Assembly (NCBI RefSeq): GCF_000764305.2
Contig: NW_025934948.1
Coordinates: 186,001 to 250,000, forward strand
Direction of reading: 5' to 3'
Source of the DNA: Hyalella azteca
Lineage: Eukaryota; Arthropoda; Malacostraca; Amphipoda; Hyalellidae
DNA length: 64,000 bases
Positions 14,054-27,029 of the stretch are shown in pieces. The position numbers were made by a program, and so were the translations under genes. Below the pieces are notes generated by a model. It ran no database searches. It had not been told where the DNA came from and saw only the letters and a program-made list of their open reading frames with translations. Numbering within the stretch: the first letter of the stretch is position 1; the number at the start of each line of letters is the position of its first letter.

Positions 14054-14569
14054 GAGGGTGACACAAAAAAAACAGAGCTCATAAAAAGTTGAATAATTTC
14101 CACAATACTCAAGTAATCCTGTTATTTGTTTCAGATTCATTAAGAAGACGGATTGATCTAAGAGTCTACCACGTGTGAGCTTCGAGATGCCTTGGACTAC
14201 AGAGCAAAAGACATTTGCAGTTGAGGCATATTTTCGGCTAAAGTCTTTCCGGGAAACGCAATTGCGATTCAAAGACCATTTCAATTGTCGTGAATTTCCT
14301 GTCAGCTCAGTGATCTGCGGATGGGTTCAAAAGTTCAGAACCCATGGGACTGTGAATAACCTCAATGCAAAAGACAAAAACAGACAATCACACTGGAACA
14401 TATCTTTGAGCGGCTGTAGAACAAAGAGTTTTTGTGGTATAGAATTGAGATTTTGCAGATGTTGGCTACATAGGTTGTACATAATTCCATAGAATTTTTG
14501 TTTCAAACTGAATAAAATTTCAGGAGTTATAAGACTTTTAGTGAGCTCTGTTTTTTTTGTGTCACCCTG
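14054..14569 (+). mobile_element. Internally deleted Tc1/mariner element
   Basis: A 516-bp element has near-perfect 28-bp terminal inverted repeats, with only the outermost base differing. The inner 27 bp at 14055-14081 and 14542-14568 match exactly and contain gtgacacaaaaaaaac. Both ends abut TA, the Tc1/mariner target duplication. Inside lies the start of a transposase reading frame, fused to what seems to be the very end of the transposase. The catalytic core is missing, so the copy could move only if an intact relative acted on it. Confidence 0.88.
14187..14492 (+). pseudogene. Mariner transposase N-terminal domain remnant
   Basis: The frame from the ATG at 14187 contains WTTEQKTFAVEAYF, a middle RFKDHFNCREFP segment and ICGWVQKFRTHGTV. 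This is the helix-turn-helix DNA-binding domain found at the N-terminus of many arthropod mariner-type transposases (the DUF4817 type, from memory of the family). It covers about residues 1-60. The frame then runs into sequence resembling the extreme C-terminus, with no DDE/D catalytic region between. It is a deletion derivative sitting wholly within the terminal repeats. Confidence 0.75.
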
Positions 14570-14571
14570 TA

Positions 14572-16782
14572 ATGGAATGCTAGTTTAAGCGTGCTGGGGC
14601 GACTGCGACCTCATGTCTTAGGAAGGAAATGATACCAGGTGCTCACTGGGCAGTCGACAGATTCAGAGTGAATTTATTCAAAAGGTACGTTACAACGTAG
14701 AATAAGTTTGTCGTTCAAGAAGGTCGGATCATAAGAACAGGTTGGTAAATTACGGGCGCTTATTACATTTCTACATGTAGTCCATTTAGTTAGCATCTCA
14801 AGTTGTAGTTTGGCGCTTGCTTTCGGCTAAACGGAAATAAATATGTATATACGTGAGTTTTAAGTATTAGGATTCATCTGACTGTGAACAATTGATTTTA
14901 TATCGCGTTGTATGTTCGAAATAATTTTTACTTCTCAGTCATTCCTTATATGAACTAATATATTTATATTTCCATTTTTACCAATGCATATAGTTTTTCC
15001 ATAGATAGATTTTATTAAGTAATCCGAACGAAAATTTTTGTATTTAAATCTTTCGTAAACGTAAAACTATACGTAAAAAGGAATTAAAATGCTAAAATAT
15101 CCTAGAAAAAATCAATGGGATATGACCGCCAATTTTTCTATTATTACTTTACAACTTTCTTATTGCAAACACCAACACAGACTAGCAGTGCGCAACGATG
15201 AACGTAGAGTTCAACAACCTCTTATAGAAGGCCATTCAGCTAAACAGAATGCGTAGTTCCTCATGACATTGCAAAGGCTATTTATTTGCAAATCAGTCTG
15301 ATCAGCGAGATCTCTCTAGGTGATCTCCATTGCAAACTAGAATTCAAATAAAGTTGCAAGACATCTGATGTCTCAGCACTCGGGTGCAGCTATCCAATAT
15401 TGAGGAGCTTGTTCTAGCTTATTGGATTATACTTTTTCAAAACGCCCAACTTCATACATTTTTTTTATTTACGCAAATTCATTACAAATCGAGTTTTTTA
15501 AAAATTCTCTATTACTCATAAAATCTCTATAAAGTTTTAGTAAATAAATTGAGTTTATTTCGTTTCCTTTAATCAATGAAAAATATTTTCTCCAATTGAT
15601 CAATAGGAAAAATTTCGATATCAATAATTAGAAGGGCATAATATTTTCTTAAACAGTCAATGTTGAAATATATGTTCAAGCGGAGAATCAAGAGCTATCG
15701 TCTACATGTCTACGTCTAGCATACACAATTTTATTTCACAATTCATAACGGAAACTAAATTTTTCTGATCCTTCAATCGTTATCTCCTCATTCGGCTCAG
15801 GAAACGTTTGAAGCTTTCACTACCATGGACTAAGAGAATCCTCAATGAAGATTGTTGAACTGTTTTTGTGGCCGTTTTCTTCACCGAGACCTAGACTTTT
15901 CGTCTTCAACTCGGAGGAATAATGTTTTTTCGATAAGAGATGGAGTTGGTTTCCATGTAACAGAAAGCCATTGTTCTCGAGACGCCTGGGAATTGTAGCA
16001 TTGGTTTGCTCGCCGCCGTCGCCCGCCTCTTTCCCTTCTGCTAGATTTTTCCCCATTGGAGGCTCTCATTTCCTTCCATTGATTGATTCCATTGAGCGAC
16101 CCTAAAAATCATTACACGACCGCAGTCGCTGCGCGGTTTTCGACTGAAAACATCGTCAAGTTTGCATTTCTGATCATTACACGGGTCCTGAAGTGTACTT
16201 GTATTTTGTCTAGAAAAATAAGAGAGCATTTTCACAATCGCTTCTACAATGAACCAATTTTATATAGGTAAGATAGCGCAGAAAAAATATTCCAGGTTGC
16301 AAACCAAATTTACATAGATTGAAAATCTCGTACTCTGGAAGCTCAGAACTTGTACCGATTTGGAATTTATTTGGAGTGAGAATAAAATAATTTGTTGAAG
16401 CAGAGCATTGAACATTGAATGGACATTAATAACACAATTAATTTCTAAGAGAGCGCTGCAATGTAACACGAATTGATTTTTAAATTGAAAGACAACCCCC
16501 AACTCAATATCAAACTTTTGTGAGAGGGCACTTTTCCGTGGCATCCCTCCTAGATAACCTAAGGTTGGTTCGGTAAGTGATGGTGATCCGAGGGTTATTG
16601 AGAGACAGCGTGACGATTAATATGGTATTATTTATTCGGCTTACAGGTTGTGGAAATTAAAGGTAATATGTCAGAACTTGAACACTACTGTCATCGGCTC
16701 ACAATTCTAATTGACGTTACTGTCCTTTTGACATGGACAGGAGAAAGGGCTGGCACACGACTGTTCTCGCCCAATACTTATT
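14572..16782. other. No gene recognised
   Basis: AT-rich, with several short overlapping open frames on both strands at 15820-16544. They lack any family resemblance and shadow one another. Confidence 0.5.
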
Positions 16783-17015
16783 TTATTTTGTTTTAACTTT
16801 AAGCACAGCCTTCTCGGACATAGCTGCTTTGTTCATAGCAAGGTGTAATTTTTGCTCCACCTTGTCAATGAAGTCAGCTTTGGACAGGTATGTATGTAAG
16901 TATGTTACCAGTATTTCCGCTGGAAACTCGTCTCTCATCAACGCCCAGGACTGAAGTCCCATGTTCAAGACAGAATTTATATAACTTGCATTATATGACG
17001 TCACAAGGCCGAAAG
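16783..17015 (-). CDS. Possible orphan terminal exon, unknown product
   Basis: On the minus strand a pyrimidine-rich tract ending in ttgtag could be a 3' splice site at 17016-17018. An open frame entered in phase 1 follows, about 77 codons long, ending in TAA at 16783-16785. An AATAAA-like string overlaps the stop. The predicted peptide is non-repetitive, with GLVTSYNASYINSVLNMG near its start and FIDKVEQKLHLAMNKAA near its end, and the composition is richer in GC than the surroundings. I do not recognise the family and find no matching upstream exon, so this may be chance or a decayed transposon. Confidence 0.25.
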
Positions 17016-17039
17016 CTACAACCGTGAAAAACAAGAAAA

Positions 17040-20000
17040 TAGTTTACACAAGGATCGAAGTGTTGTGAACAAATCGCAATCAAGGATATAATTCAATTAG
17101 GAAGTTACTCGAATGCAGTAGTTTCTGCATCCTATCTAAGGTCGAACAGCTATGAACAATTATTCTCATCTTGCACTTTGGACAGAAATAAGCTGTATGA
17201 ATTAAAGTTTTCTGATTTGTTGTTCAAATTATCACAAATTTAATTGTGTTGAAAAATATATGTGTGTATAATATATATTTAATATGAAAAAATGTGGGCA
17301 AAATTTGCATCTATGAGAAAATTTAATTAAAAACAACATTTAAATTTCCACTTTTTTTACCACGATAGAATTATTTCATCGCATTTAACTGATGCGCTGT
17401 GTCATGCAGTTACAGGTTCACGGTGTGCAAATTAACTTGGAGGGCATAATAGGCGACTGGGTTTCAAAATTTAGTCACGTTCATATCCACCAATACGTGC
17501 CACGCACTGCACTAGCCACATGGTTTGCTCATCTGTCCCTCGGAAAGCAAATCTGTGTATGTGTATGCAAAGTTCCTGCAATGCCACCATTTAGGACCAA
17601 CTCTTGCAAATGATGATCGTAAGATTACTTGGGACGCCTCGGTGAAAACTTTGAACATCCTGCCGTCCCGAACAGCTTTGACATCGCTACCGGGTCGGCC
17701 CTAAAGTTGTTCCCTCGCACCCAGCTAGCGGAGAAGTCTAAGGCCTTATGGCCGTCATCTTGCAATTCTCACAACCTTGCCGCAATACTTCCAGTTGTCA
17801 TTTTTTTATCGGGAGAATTAAAAATTTTCTTTATCATAATACAACTTCGGTTCTCGCCTTCAACTTCGGTTTTCGCCGTTTATCTACCTCGAATGTCCGG
17901 TTGTTTCTAATTGTTTTTAACTCTCGGCAGAAATTTCGTATTATATATATATATACATTGCTAGATTTAATTAGCCTTGAATTCTACAAGGGTTCATATA
18001 AATCCTTAGTCAATGCCACAGTGAATCGCAATGAATTAAGTTGTGATCATTTTTTAAGCTTAAGATTTCGTATTGTTCACAATATCATCCCAGCTTTAAA
18101 TAAGTTTTACGGAAACTTTTCGCGTTTGTCGAAGAACTAAAGACACCAAAACGCCTAGATAAAAAAACGATTATAAAACCCTAAATAACTCCTATTTATT
18201 TCCTGTAATTAACCCTTTATCTGAGAACACGCGTAATTGGGGAAATGCAAGGACTGGATTCCATCTATTGTCGGAACTGGAGCAATGATATGGATGAAAA
18301 AAAAAAAAGTTCTAAGTAACACATGGAAACAAATTTGCCTTCAAAACGTTGTATGCTATACTATACAACGTTTTATACTATACTACACAACGCTTACCTT
18401 TTCTTCTAAAACTGGACGCTTGCATGATTGCACCGGCGTGGCTCTGTGCCATTACCTTCATACTCCTCGACTGGCCATGAATGCATACGTATTCATTAAC
18501 TTAAAACTCATTAAATCATAGAAAGAGGTAAAGCACTGCCTCTCTGCCTCCATGAGTTGAAAGGTCGCTAGGAAAATACTCGTGGTGATGGTGCCATCAG
18601 TCATGCATTCCATCACAATCATTTTCCTAAATAAAATGTCATGTAATTATTTGATGTTCAGATTAGAAAGTTAGCCACACACGACGTATCGTGTACCACA
18701 TTAATAGCCCACGCAGGTAGCCCACAACACTACGTATTCTGTACACATTAATCCAGAGCAAAGCCTCTCCGCTCTCCATTTATCAACACAGATTATCTTA
18801 CGAGAAGCAAGCTCAAAATCCAATATGGCAACCCAAACCCTCTTCCCAAGTGGCCTGCTTGTTTCGCCGTATAATCTCTACGCTTTATCGCAGGGTTTTC
18901 CTCAGGAAAACCTCGTGCAAACTAATCCCCTCATTTCTTCGAAGCCCTGCTGGGTTCAACCATGGCCTCATTCAACCCCCAATTCAGCCGATAATACCTA
19001 GAATCAACCCAATTATGCGCGTAGAGCCTTTTTCGTTTCTTCTTGTCTTTTTCTGTTTTTTCTTTTCTTATCTGGCCACTCAGTGCCACCTTTTGCTTTT
19101 TCTTCACGTTCCTGGTGACGCCGTTTACACAAAACCTTCACTTTTGAATCCCAAATCCGACTATAATTAATTATTAGGAAAATTCAGTCACCCTAATCTA
19201 AAAATTCCCGTATGATGTGATGTCTTAGGGATGCCTGGTCCAAACAGAACGTGTATTAAAGATCTACTAGCTAACATATTTACCTGAGCACTTTTATACT
19301 CCCCGGCAATGCCACTAGTGAGGACTCAATAAGGCGCAAAAATTAGGGAAATCAACGATGAACTCTTCCTCGTTTTTACATCCGAAATAGAAACCAGAGC
19401 CAGACCTGGAATTGACCCACCGTGTTTAATAAAATATGAATATGTACATGGGCGGCTCTTACCGTCATATAAAATCTCATGAAAGGAGATTCGTAAGTCT
19501 TGATAATATAATTATTGATTGAAATTTATCAAAGCTATCAACCAATAAAATAATTCAATTTATTTTCTAAAAAGATTTCCTATATGTTGGCGTCTTTTAC
19601 TGTGAATGAATAAAAGTGATGTCCTTAACAATTTTGAGAATTTGACTATTCTAAAAAATAAATGTTTTAAACAGATTTTACTGTTCATCTATAAGTCAAG
19701 ATATTTGATTAATTCTGAAGTCTCATCCAATTTTAATTTCTTAGCCTTCCGAAGCCTTTCATGTGCCACGGCGAAGACACAACAATAATTCTTTATAAAT
19801 ACTGTAAAACAGATTTCACTCTCACGTTGAAGAATAACCGGGCCATCGAAATTAGAATAACCGGGCCTTGAGTTAGGCTACCGAGTTCCTGAAGATGTTG
19901 CCGCCAATTCCTTTAGGGTGTCACGCACAAATTATAAATTTTCTCTCCAAATGTCGTGAAGCATCAGGAGCGCTTGAATACGGAGAAAACGTCGGTCTCG

Positions 20001-23000
20001 TTACCAACACGTGAAAACATATACGTTCAAAATTTACTTCTACACGGTCAATAATTCTTCTTGATATTTAATTGAACCAAATAGACCAGATTGGAAAAGA
20101 ATATTTGCAATTTTATTATTTTTAGTTACCGTAATATGTCTCTTGAATCTTGAGACTGTCCAGCAGCAGTCCTCATATTTCCGTCAGTACTCTTAAAATG
20201 TTCTAACCAATTATTCTCCAAGATGTGATGCCATACCGTTACTATAACTCCATTAAGTTGAGGCTCGTTAATTTTTCTTAGTTTCTCAGACGCCCATAAT
20301 AGACATTTTTGATAATTAACGTCCCCATTGAGGGGAAAATGAGCATCATCAGTCGAGATTATAGCTTCGATATGAGAGTACAGTCTTCATTCTTCGCCAG
20401 CCGCAAGAATGTATTCCTAAGACCAGAGCTCCTCTGGTAATCTTCTGCTAAAACTCCTGCATGAAATGGATGAATCTCGAGGCAAATTTAGCTAATAATT
20501 TTTTTGTCCTAAATAAGTACCTTTTCGTTGACAGTTGCATGTAATTGTTCCAAAATTATGTGCCTTAATTTCCAGTGAGGATGGCTTATCAAAGTTTTCC
20601 CTCAGCACTGAAAGCCTGCTTGGCTTATGAGGCCGCAAACTCGTTTACAAACTGCGCTCAAAAACGTAATGGTTATCGTATCAATTGAGTCGATATAGAA
20701 TAAAAAGCTTAGTCATATTTACGAAATATTGAGTTATATTGGACATTGCATCCTCAAAAACCTTTGACTATAAGCCAGCAATTTTCAATCTGCTGATTTC
20801 GGAATGCGTCTCCGTTCGACTTGAACGTGAAATTCTCAACTTACCTTGATCGAGGTCTCCATACAGCGATGAATATGACGTTTAGAGTCATGAAGGTCAT
20901 TCAATAAGTTTTTGAGGGAAGAATTCATTGAAATTCTGGTTTGATGAAAAGTCGATATTGTTTATCGATTTTCAAAATTGCTCTCTGAAGATCGCTTCTA
21001 GTTTTCAATACTACAGCTTACCGACGCAAGTGTTTTAGCGAAGAAAATTTCTCTTGAAATACGGTTCTCGCCGGGATGCAGCTGAAAGGTAAAACACTGA
21101 TAACCACATGACCTCAAATTGCTGGTGAGCGGATTATGGTCGAGCTTTCCAAAGCTCCCTAATTTTAGCCTAGACATGGCCATTCTTACTATAGATATTC
21201 TGGCCAATTCCAATTAAAATAATTGCCGTCACAAAAATTCGTTCATAACTGTAATTTCCCTTCTGCTTCAAATTGAAATCCCACCTTAAAATTGAACGGT
21301 TAGATAACTTTACTCCTTGAGAATATGACCATTTAATGTAAAAATGTTTTAATGATTTTCGGCAAATTTTGTGCGTTTTGAGCAGCTTGACATAGAAATA
21401 TGCAGAAAATCATAATTCTAATGCGATATTGTTTATCGATTAGAGTTATATAGAGAATGGTGAATTCTAAGACCTTTACCCATTAACATTTTGCAAAGTT
21501 TTACATATTGAATAATTAAATTTTACTTGAAGCAAATAGCAAATACAGTCACAAGCTAAAAATCCAATATTTATCTTTGCTTCTATCGTCTCAACAATTT
21601 GTTTCTACTTTTATTCAAACCGTGAGGTTGAATTCAACAACTGGCAACAAACGAGGAGTGGTCTTACAAAGTTAGACGTGAGAAAGGAAAAAGGAGACGC
21701 TCGCTGTACAATAATAAAATAACACTGATAATTGAACATCATGGTAATCGGTTTACAAATAACTTATACATATAATCACTAATTACATAACATGTTATAT
21801 GAATTACGGACCGTACCTAGAAACAGCTGTGCAACTTGACCGCTCAGTGTGCTGCGCAGGGAAGCTTAACTGAGACAAATTAAGTGTTGGCGATAGCTTG
21901 GGCTGGGCGCACCTTGATTTCTCTGTGTCAAAAATACAGCAGAAAAGGCATTAATTTCGCCGTCAGAGACGCAACTTTTCTCCACGCAATCGTGTTTTTT
22001 CTATTTATTGCGAATGGCGGGGGGGGGGGGAGGGGAAATCATGTACGTAACGATAAGTATTTGAAAAATGATTCGCAAAGCCTCGACAACATAACCTCGA
22101 ACACGAACCATGCAGGGGACATGCATGGTGAGCCTTTAATGGAGATTTTAAATTACCATATATGGTTACTTACGAGCCAAAGCGTGAAATATTTTGCTTA
22201 TACAATGAAATAATTTATTCTTATTTTCAGAAATTTAAATACTATACTGACTGTCTTATTGGCTATATCATAAAAATATTTACACTACCACTTCGTTGCA
22301 AATGTACCCTCAGGTTTCGATAACCTGCTTTGCCTCCAACCCATTGTACGTTTGCCTTAAAATAAACCCACAAAAATGATTTTGTAGTGACTGAAGTGAA
22401 CCTGTGTGACTAGCGGTCGTAAAATTCACAGAATGCAAATCCAAAGCTTGCGTTGTTGAGTGCTTGCAGCTTCCTCTAGCTAGCTGTCATTATTTCTTTC
22501 TTTTCTTATTCTTTTCGTCAACTTTATTCTTCTCTTATCATATCATAAATTTTTCTCAATTTTATTATATTCTTATTATTATTATTATTGTCAATTCTTA
22601 TTGTCAATTAGTTTTCTCATTGTCATGTCAGTAAGAGACGGCAGGACTACTCTCGTGTTTATCATTCCGCATCAAAACATCATCGAGGAATAAACGAATA
22701 ATTTCGAATACTTCTGTGTTCATCCAAGAAAACAGTACAGGTAGTGAAACAGAAATTTTCACTTCTGCATCGAATTCTTTTTCACACTTGAGCCTGTTAC
22801 AGGAAATAATCGGATATGCAATGCAAAATTCTTAAGATCAATAATGACTTAATTCTTAATTCACCTTTGCATCTTATTGCAAGTTTCTTTCAAGTTCTCA
22901 CTGAAATAACAGTGATGCGGAATTCACTGGGCAAGTGCGTAGTCAGTGCAATGCTCAGCGATATATTATTTCCTAAAAATATGTCGAGATAATATTTCGC

Positions 23001-23700
23001 CAGTGGTTGTCTCCTATAGAGTGCAGCCTGGGAGATTGGCTGTCGACAGTCGAGCAGCTCTGCTTGATGGCCACTCTTGTGGTTGTCTTTACGACGCTGT
23101 ATTAGGTATTACGTTAGCCTTATTGCCTGCCTGCATGTAGTTATATTGGCAACTATTTCACCACCGAGCTCAGGATTTGCATTATATCTGAGCGTTAAAG
23201 GTTGAAATCGCCTTGTTTTGTTTCAATGGAATCTATTTATATTTTTATAATTATTCAAGTTTGCTTCCATTCGTGTAGATGATATTTGAAAGACAGCAGG
23301 AATCAAAGATTTATTTCCGACTTAATAATCAGGCTTTTCATGACGTTATTTGTGAATTTTGACATTATTCCCACTACGGTTAATTATCCTTACCGAGTGA
23401 CTATATGCTTCATGTCAGCAGTTCTTTGCGATGATTGCAGAAATTAGCTCTTGCGTTGTATAAATTGAAATTACTATTTGTTTCTTTTCATCTATTGAAC
23501 ATCCGACGAGAAAGAAATTAATCTTGTTCAAAGTATGTTTCTTTATTAGAAGACAAGCGAAATTTGTTTATCAGTGATACCTAAACACAAAGAGCACATG
23601 ATCTGGATAGAGTTTCACATGAAGCATCGATTAATGTTGATGCCCTGTAAACCATCGAGCCATGAGTGGCTGCAGAGTAACAAAGGAGTGGTCATTGGCA
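17040..23700. other. No gene recognised
   Basis: AT-rich sequence with scattered short open frames and no domains that I recognise. Minor items are a 12-bp hairpin at 18343-18374, two copies of gaataaccgggcc near 19831 and 19856, the repeated string cgatattgtttatcgatt near 20952 and 21424, and a poly-G run at about 22018-22031. Confidence 0.5.
18343..18374. repeat. Perfect 12-bp hairpin
   Basis: aaaacgttgtat at 18343-18354 pairs exactly with 18363-18374 around an 8-nt loop. Partial copies of the same motif follow (to about 18392). No function is apparent. Confidence 0.6.
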
Positions 23701-23701
23701 C

Positions 23702-23732
23702 CAATTATTGAAACGTACAGTTTCAATAATTG
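23702..23732. repeat. Perfect 13-bp hairpin upstream of the Penelope relic
   Basis: caattattgaaac at 23702-23714 is followed by the loop gtaca and its exact complement at 23720-23732. It lies about 90 bp before the first recognisable Penelope sequence and could be part of that element or of its insertion site. The sequence alone does not decide. Confidence 0.6.
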
Positions 23733-23819
23733 TTCAACGGGTACGTGTTCATTTCTCTGAAATTAATGCATATGAATAATATCTAGCCGGTTTAAACACA
23801 AATATAGCTAATCCTAGAC

Positions 23820-24798
23820 TTGCAAGATGATAGCACGAACAAAGATGTCGATAATATCTTCGTTGTCGTTCGAGATGAAGAACAACTGATGAATCTACGA
23901 ATGGCCTTTGAAATGAATTCTGACTTGAAGTTTACTTACGAACTCGGACAAAAGCGCACCTTACCTTTTCTAGATATACTCGTCCAAGCTAAAAATAATT
24001 CGTTCGACACAGAAGTATACCGAAAACCAACAGATGTCGGGAGAGTCCTGAACGCCGATAGCGAATGCCCAGAGCGTTATAAAAAAGCACAATACGTGCT
24101 CCCATCCAACGAGCCTTCAAAACCTGCTCGTCTGAAAATGACTTGAATACGGAGCTGAGAAATTGCAAAAGAATCCTGGTCAATAACGGATTTACCAATA
24201 GAACCATCGACACAGAAATTTCGAAACTTCGAATGTACCAAAACAGACTCAACCATGAATCTGAGCCTGACGCAAACGTCACAACCATCTACTATGACAA
24301 CAAAATGACCAGCGGTTAAAAGAAGATGAACGGATCCTTCATTCTATCGTTCACAACAACATCGTGAACGTAACTAATAATAAAATTAAACTTCTGATTT
24401 ATTACAAAAACAAGAAAATACATAATATTGTAATGAACAATAACCCCTGCAAAAAAACGGGAGTTTTCCAAGCGTCCAATGTAGTCTATACATTTTCTTG
24501 CAATAGAGAATGTTGTAGACTTCTCCCCAATATGGACTACATCGGGCTCACAACTACAACATTAGGCCGACGTCTCACGTGCCACTTTCAGTCTGGTGGA
24601 CCAAGGAACCACCTGATGGAAGCCCACAAAGAGACCATCACTCGTACGGTGCTGGAAGAATGCACCAGCGTCGTCATGAGATGCCCCGACGCCTACCGAC
24701 TCATGATAGCTGAGGCCCTCATCAGTGAGGATAGGACCCCAGCCACCAACCTTCAAACTACTGAATTTGTCAGAACCTTGAGACTGTTTTCGGAGTAA
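23820..24798 (+). mobile_element. Degenerate Penelope-like element (RT end plus GIY-YIG)
   Basis: Three plus-strand frames join into one protein if two frameshifts, near 24105 and 24318, are allowed for. The first piece starts at reverse-transcriptase motif C, where the family's YVDD is here DVDN (23844-23855), followed by IFVVVRDEEQLMNLRMAF and TLPFLDILVQ. The second piece, about 24108-24318, carries the connecting region (CSSENDLNTELRNCK). The third, to the stop at 24796, holds a GIY-YIG-type nuclease with VVYTFSCN, MDYIGLTTTTLGRRL and a histidine in HFQSGG. The 5' half of the RT is absent and catalytic residues are altered, so the copy is dead. The RT plus C-terminal GIY-YIG arrangement is diagnostic of Penelope-like elements. 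Confidence 0.87.
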
Positions 24799-25557
24799 TT
24801 TTCGGTACTTTGAATCTTTATTATTTTTGTGATTTTGTAATTATTCCTAACAATTTTGATTAAGTAGTATCCTATTTACTTGATTTTGTACTTACGTCGA
24901 CCCATATACCATCACTCAATGCGCCTTTTAACTTGATTAATGAATGATAGAAACATTCGAGGCGTCGTTAAAGAAAGAAAAATGTCCTTCGGTAATCTGA
25001 TTTTCGATTTACCCGAGCAAACTAAAAATCTTGTTCGATCTTTTGAAAAAAACTAATAACAAAACCATAATACCATGTGAAAGCTCGATAAGCCCTAGTT
25101 TCAGCGGCCATTTCATGTGTTCCAGTTAAAGTTAAACTAACCAGTTCAGAGTCCAGTAAAACTAACCTGCATGCCACATCCGTGGTCCATAGACGGCAAA
25201 TGATCAGCAGAACGGAAAGAAACTAATAACTTCATTAAACTTAGAGCGTTCACTAAGACCGCTAGTGGCAATCCAATTTCTAGTGACCATTAGTGACAAT
25301 CCAAGGCGTGCTGGTGACAATCCAATTTCAGGATCAATCAGTGTCTTAAAGTTTGAAAGTAATATTAAGCAGGCAGTCATACATTATGCCTTTAATTAAT
25401 TGCTCATACGGAAACATCAGCTAGTCATCGAACATAAATATTTGCAGTTTTCCCGAAAGATCGTATCGTTTTCTTATGGAGAGAAGGAAAACTTTTCTAT
25501 TTTAGCCGTAACATTTGTGGTTTATGATGATGCTAGAGCAAAGCGAGTCACAATCTA

Positions 25558-26745
25558 AAGCCCGGTCCACACGCTCAGTTTTACACAACGATTTGTCTGC
25601 ACAGTTCTAATCGTTGCAGTTAAAACGTTGCGTGTGGACGGGAAAACTGAGCAGTTTTGAAGCCGCCGGGAAAACTGCGCAGTTGCATGGAAATCTGGAG
25701 CTACAGATCATATACAGTATTTCGATGGCCTACGCAGACAAGTCGGAACGTGTGGACGGTAGCACTGTTACCGATTCAATTTGCGCTCAGTTTCAATGAT
25801 ACTGGCGACAATGGCGGACCTTCGGTAATGTTCTCGGGAATTTATTGCTCTTCTATACGAAAGTTTTTCTTGCATTTGGCGAGTAAAATTCAAGGACTAT
25901 AGTAACAGGGACAAAAAAGGTGGAGACATACGATGGCTTAGTAGAAAAATTAAAAGAAATCGATGAAAGCGCAAACATAAAAAAACAGCTGTAAAATAAG
26001 TTGAGGAGCATTTACCGTAAATAATTGGTAATAAATTAAAAATCGATTCCATCTGGACCTGGAGAAGAAGACATCTACAATCCATCTCTCTTGTATTTTG
26101 ATTCCTCACATTCCCTAAATGATCCAATCTCTTTTTTAACAAGGCACAATGCTAAAATTTTATCAAAATACTGCCTTCTCAATGGCACGTCTCGGACAAA
26201 TTTACGGCCGGATTCGCGGCCGGTCTCTCCAAATTCGGTAAGCATGGAATATCTCCTAAAGTAATGAACGTATCTCGATAAAACTTGGTACAGGTATTCA
26301 TTAGGACCTAACAGTGATGTTTAGCACGTGACAATTTTTTCGATTTTGCCTTCGTTTGCGAGTTATACAGCTTTATCTAATCTAAAAAATTGTCACGAGC
26401 TAAACATCGCCGTTGGGAGGTTAGGTTTCTATATTCAAAGTTTCGTTCAAATCTGTACAGTAGTTAAGAAGAAATGTCATGCTCACTGCTAGTTTCGGCA
26501 CGTATCGTTATATAACTCACTAATGAAGGTGAAATTCTAAAAATGCTCACGAGCTAAACATCACCGTTAAGTCCCAATGAATGCGTGTACCAAGTTTTAT
26601 CGAGCTACGTTCATTACTTTATGAGATATTCCATGCTTACCGAATTTGGGGAGGCCGGCGGCAAGTCAGACTCTCAATTGTCCGAGACGTCTCCATGGCG
26701 AGATCGCGCAAAATTGAGAAAAAACTGAGCGTGTGGACCGACCTT
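25558..26745. mobile_element. 1.19-kb inverted-repeat element with nested hairpins (unit A only)
   Basis: The ends are complementary over about 25 bp sharing ggtccacacgctcagttt (left 25557-25582, right 26721-26746). Unit B reads straight through the corresponding point near 50450, so this is an insertion in A. The flanks are compatible with a TA duplication. No transposase is visible. Inside, an arm at about 26231-26333 is complementary to about 26543-26647, and a second fold pairs about 26307-26340 with 26385-26425. It lies in the 3' flank of the YEATS gene. Confidence 0.75.
26231..26647. repeat. Compound inverted repeat inside the 1.19-kb element
   Basis: The string aattcggtaagcatggaata and about 80 following bases at 26231-26333 recur in reverse complement at 26543-26647. 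The segment around gatgtttagcacgtgacaat recurs a third time, inverted, at 26385-26425. One arm can therefore pair with either of two partners, giving alternative folds. Confidence 0.7.
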
Positions 26746-26989
26746 TACATCACTTCTCTCGATTTCGATAATATAAATAAGTAAACTACAAAATGTTGAG
26801 TTTCTATAATATACCAATGTTTGTTTTCTCGCATGAACACTGAGTAAAATTTAACCTTGAACAAATTAACAATTGCGGCAAGCAACGATCAAGGAAGCAA
26901 GAAAACATTGTTTTGGCACGAATTTTCCCCAACTAGTGTTCATATAATGAAATCAAGTATTTTCTCAACGCTCTGTTTCCACGCGACTC

Positions 26990-27013
26990 GCCCCCCCCCT
27001 CCCCCACCCCCCG
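26990..27013. repeat. C-rich tract (G-quadruplex-prone on the minus strand)
   Basis: Runs of eight, five and six C separated by single bases or short spacers lie in the 3' flank of YEATS copy A. Copy B lacks the C runs at the equivalent point near 50690, so it is not a conserved signal. Confidence 0.6.
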
Positions 27014-27029
27014 TCAGGGCTTTCATACA

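Noticed and set aside
13976..14284. 102-codon minus-strand frame over the mariner element
   Set aside because: It is antisense to the recognisable transposase domain and crosses the terminal repeat.
18850..19170. 106-codon plus-strand frame with a hydrophobic middle
   Set aside because: The start is unsupported, the sequence is low complexity in parts, and nothing in it suggests a known protein.
24562..24756. Minus-strand frame across the Penelope nuclease
   Set aside because: It is a shadow of the GIY-YIG coding frame on the plus strand.
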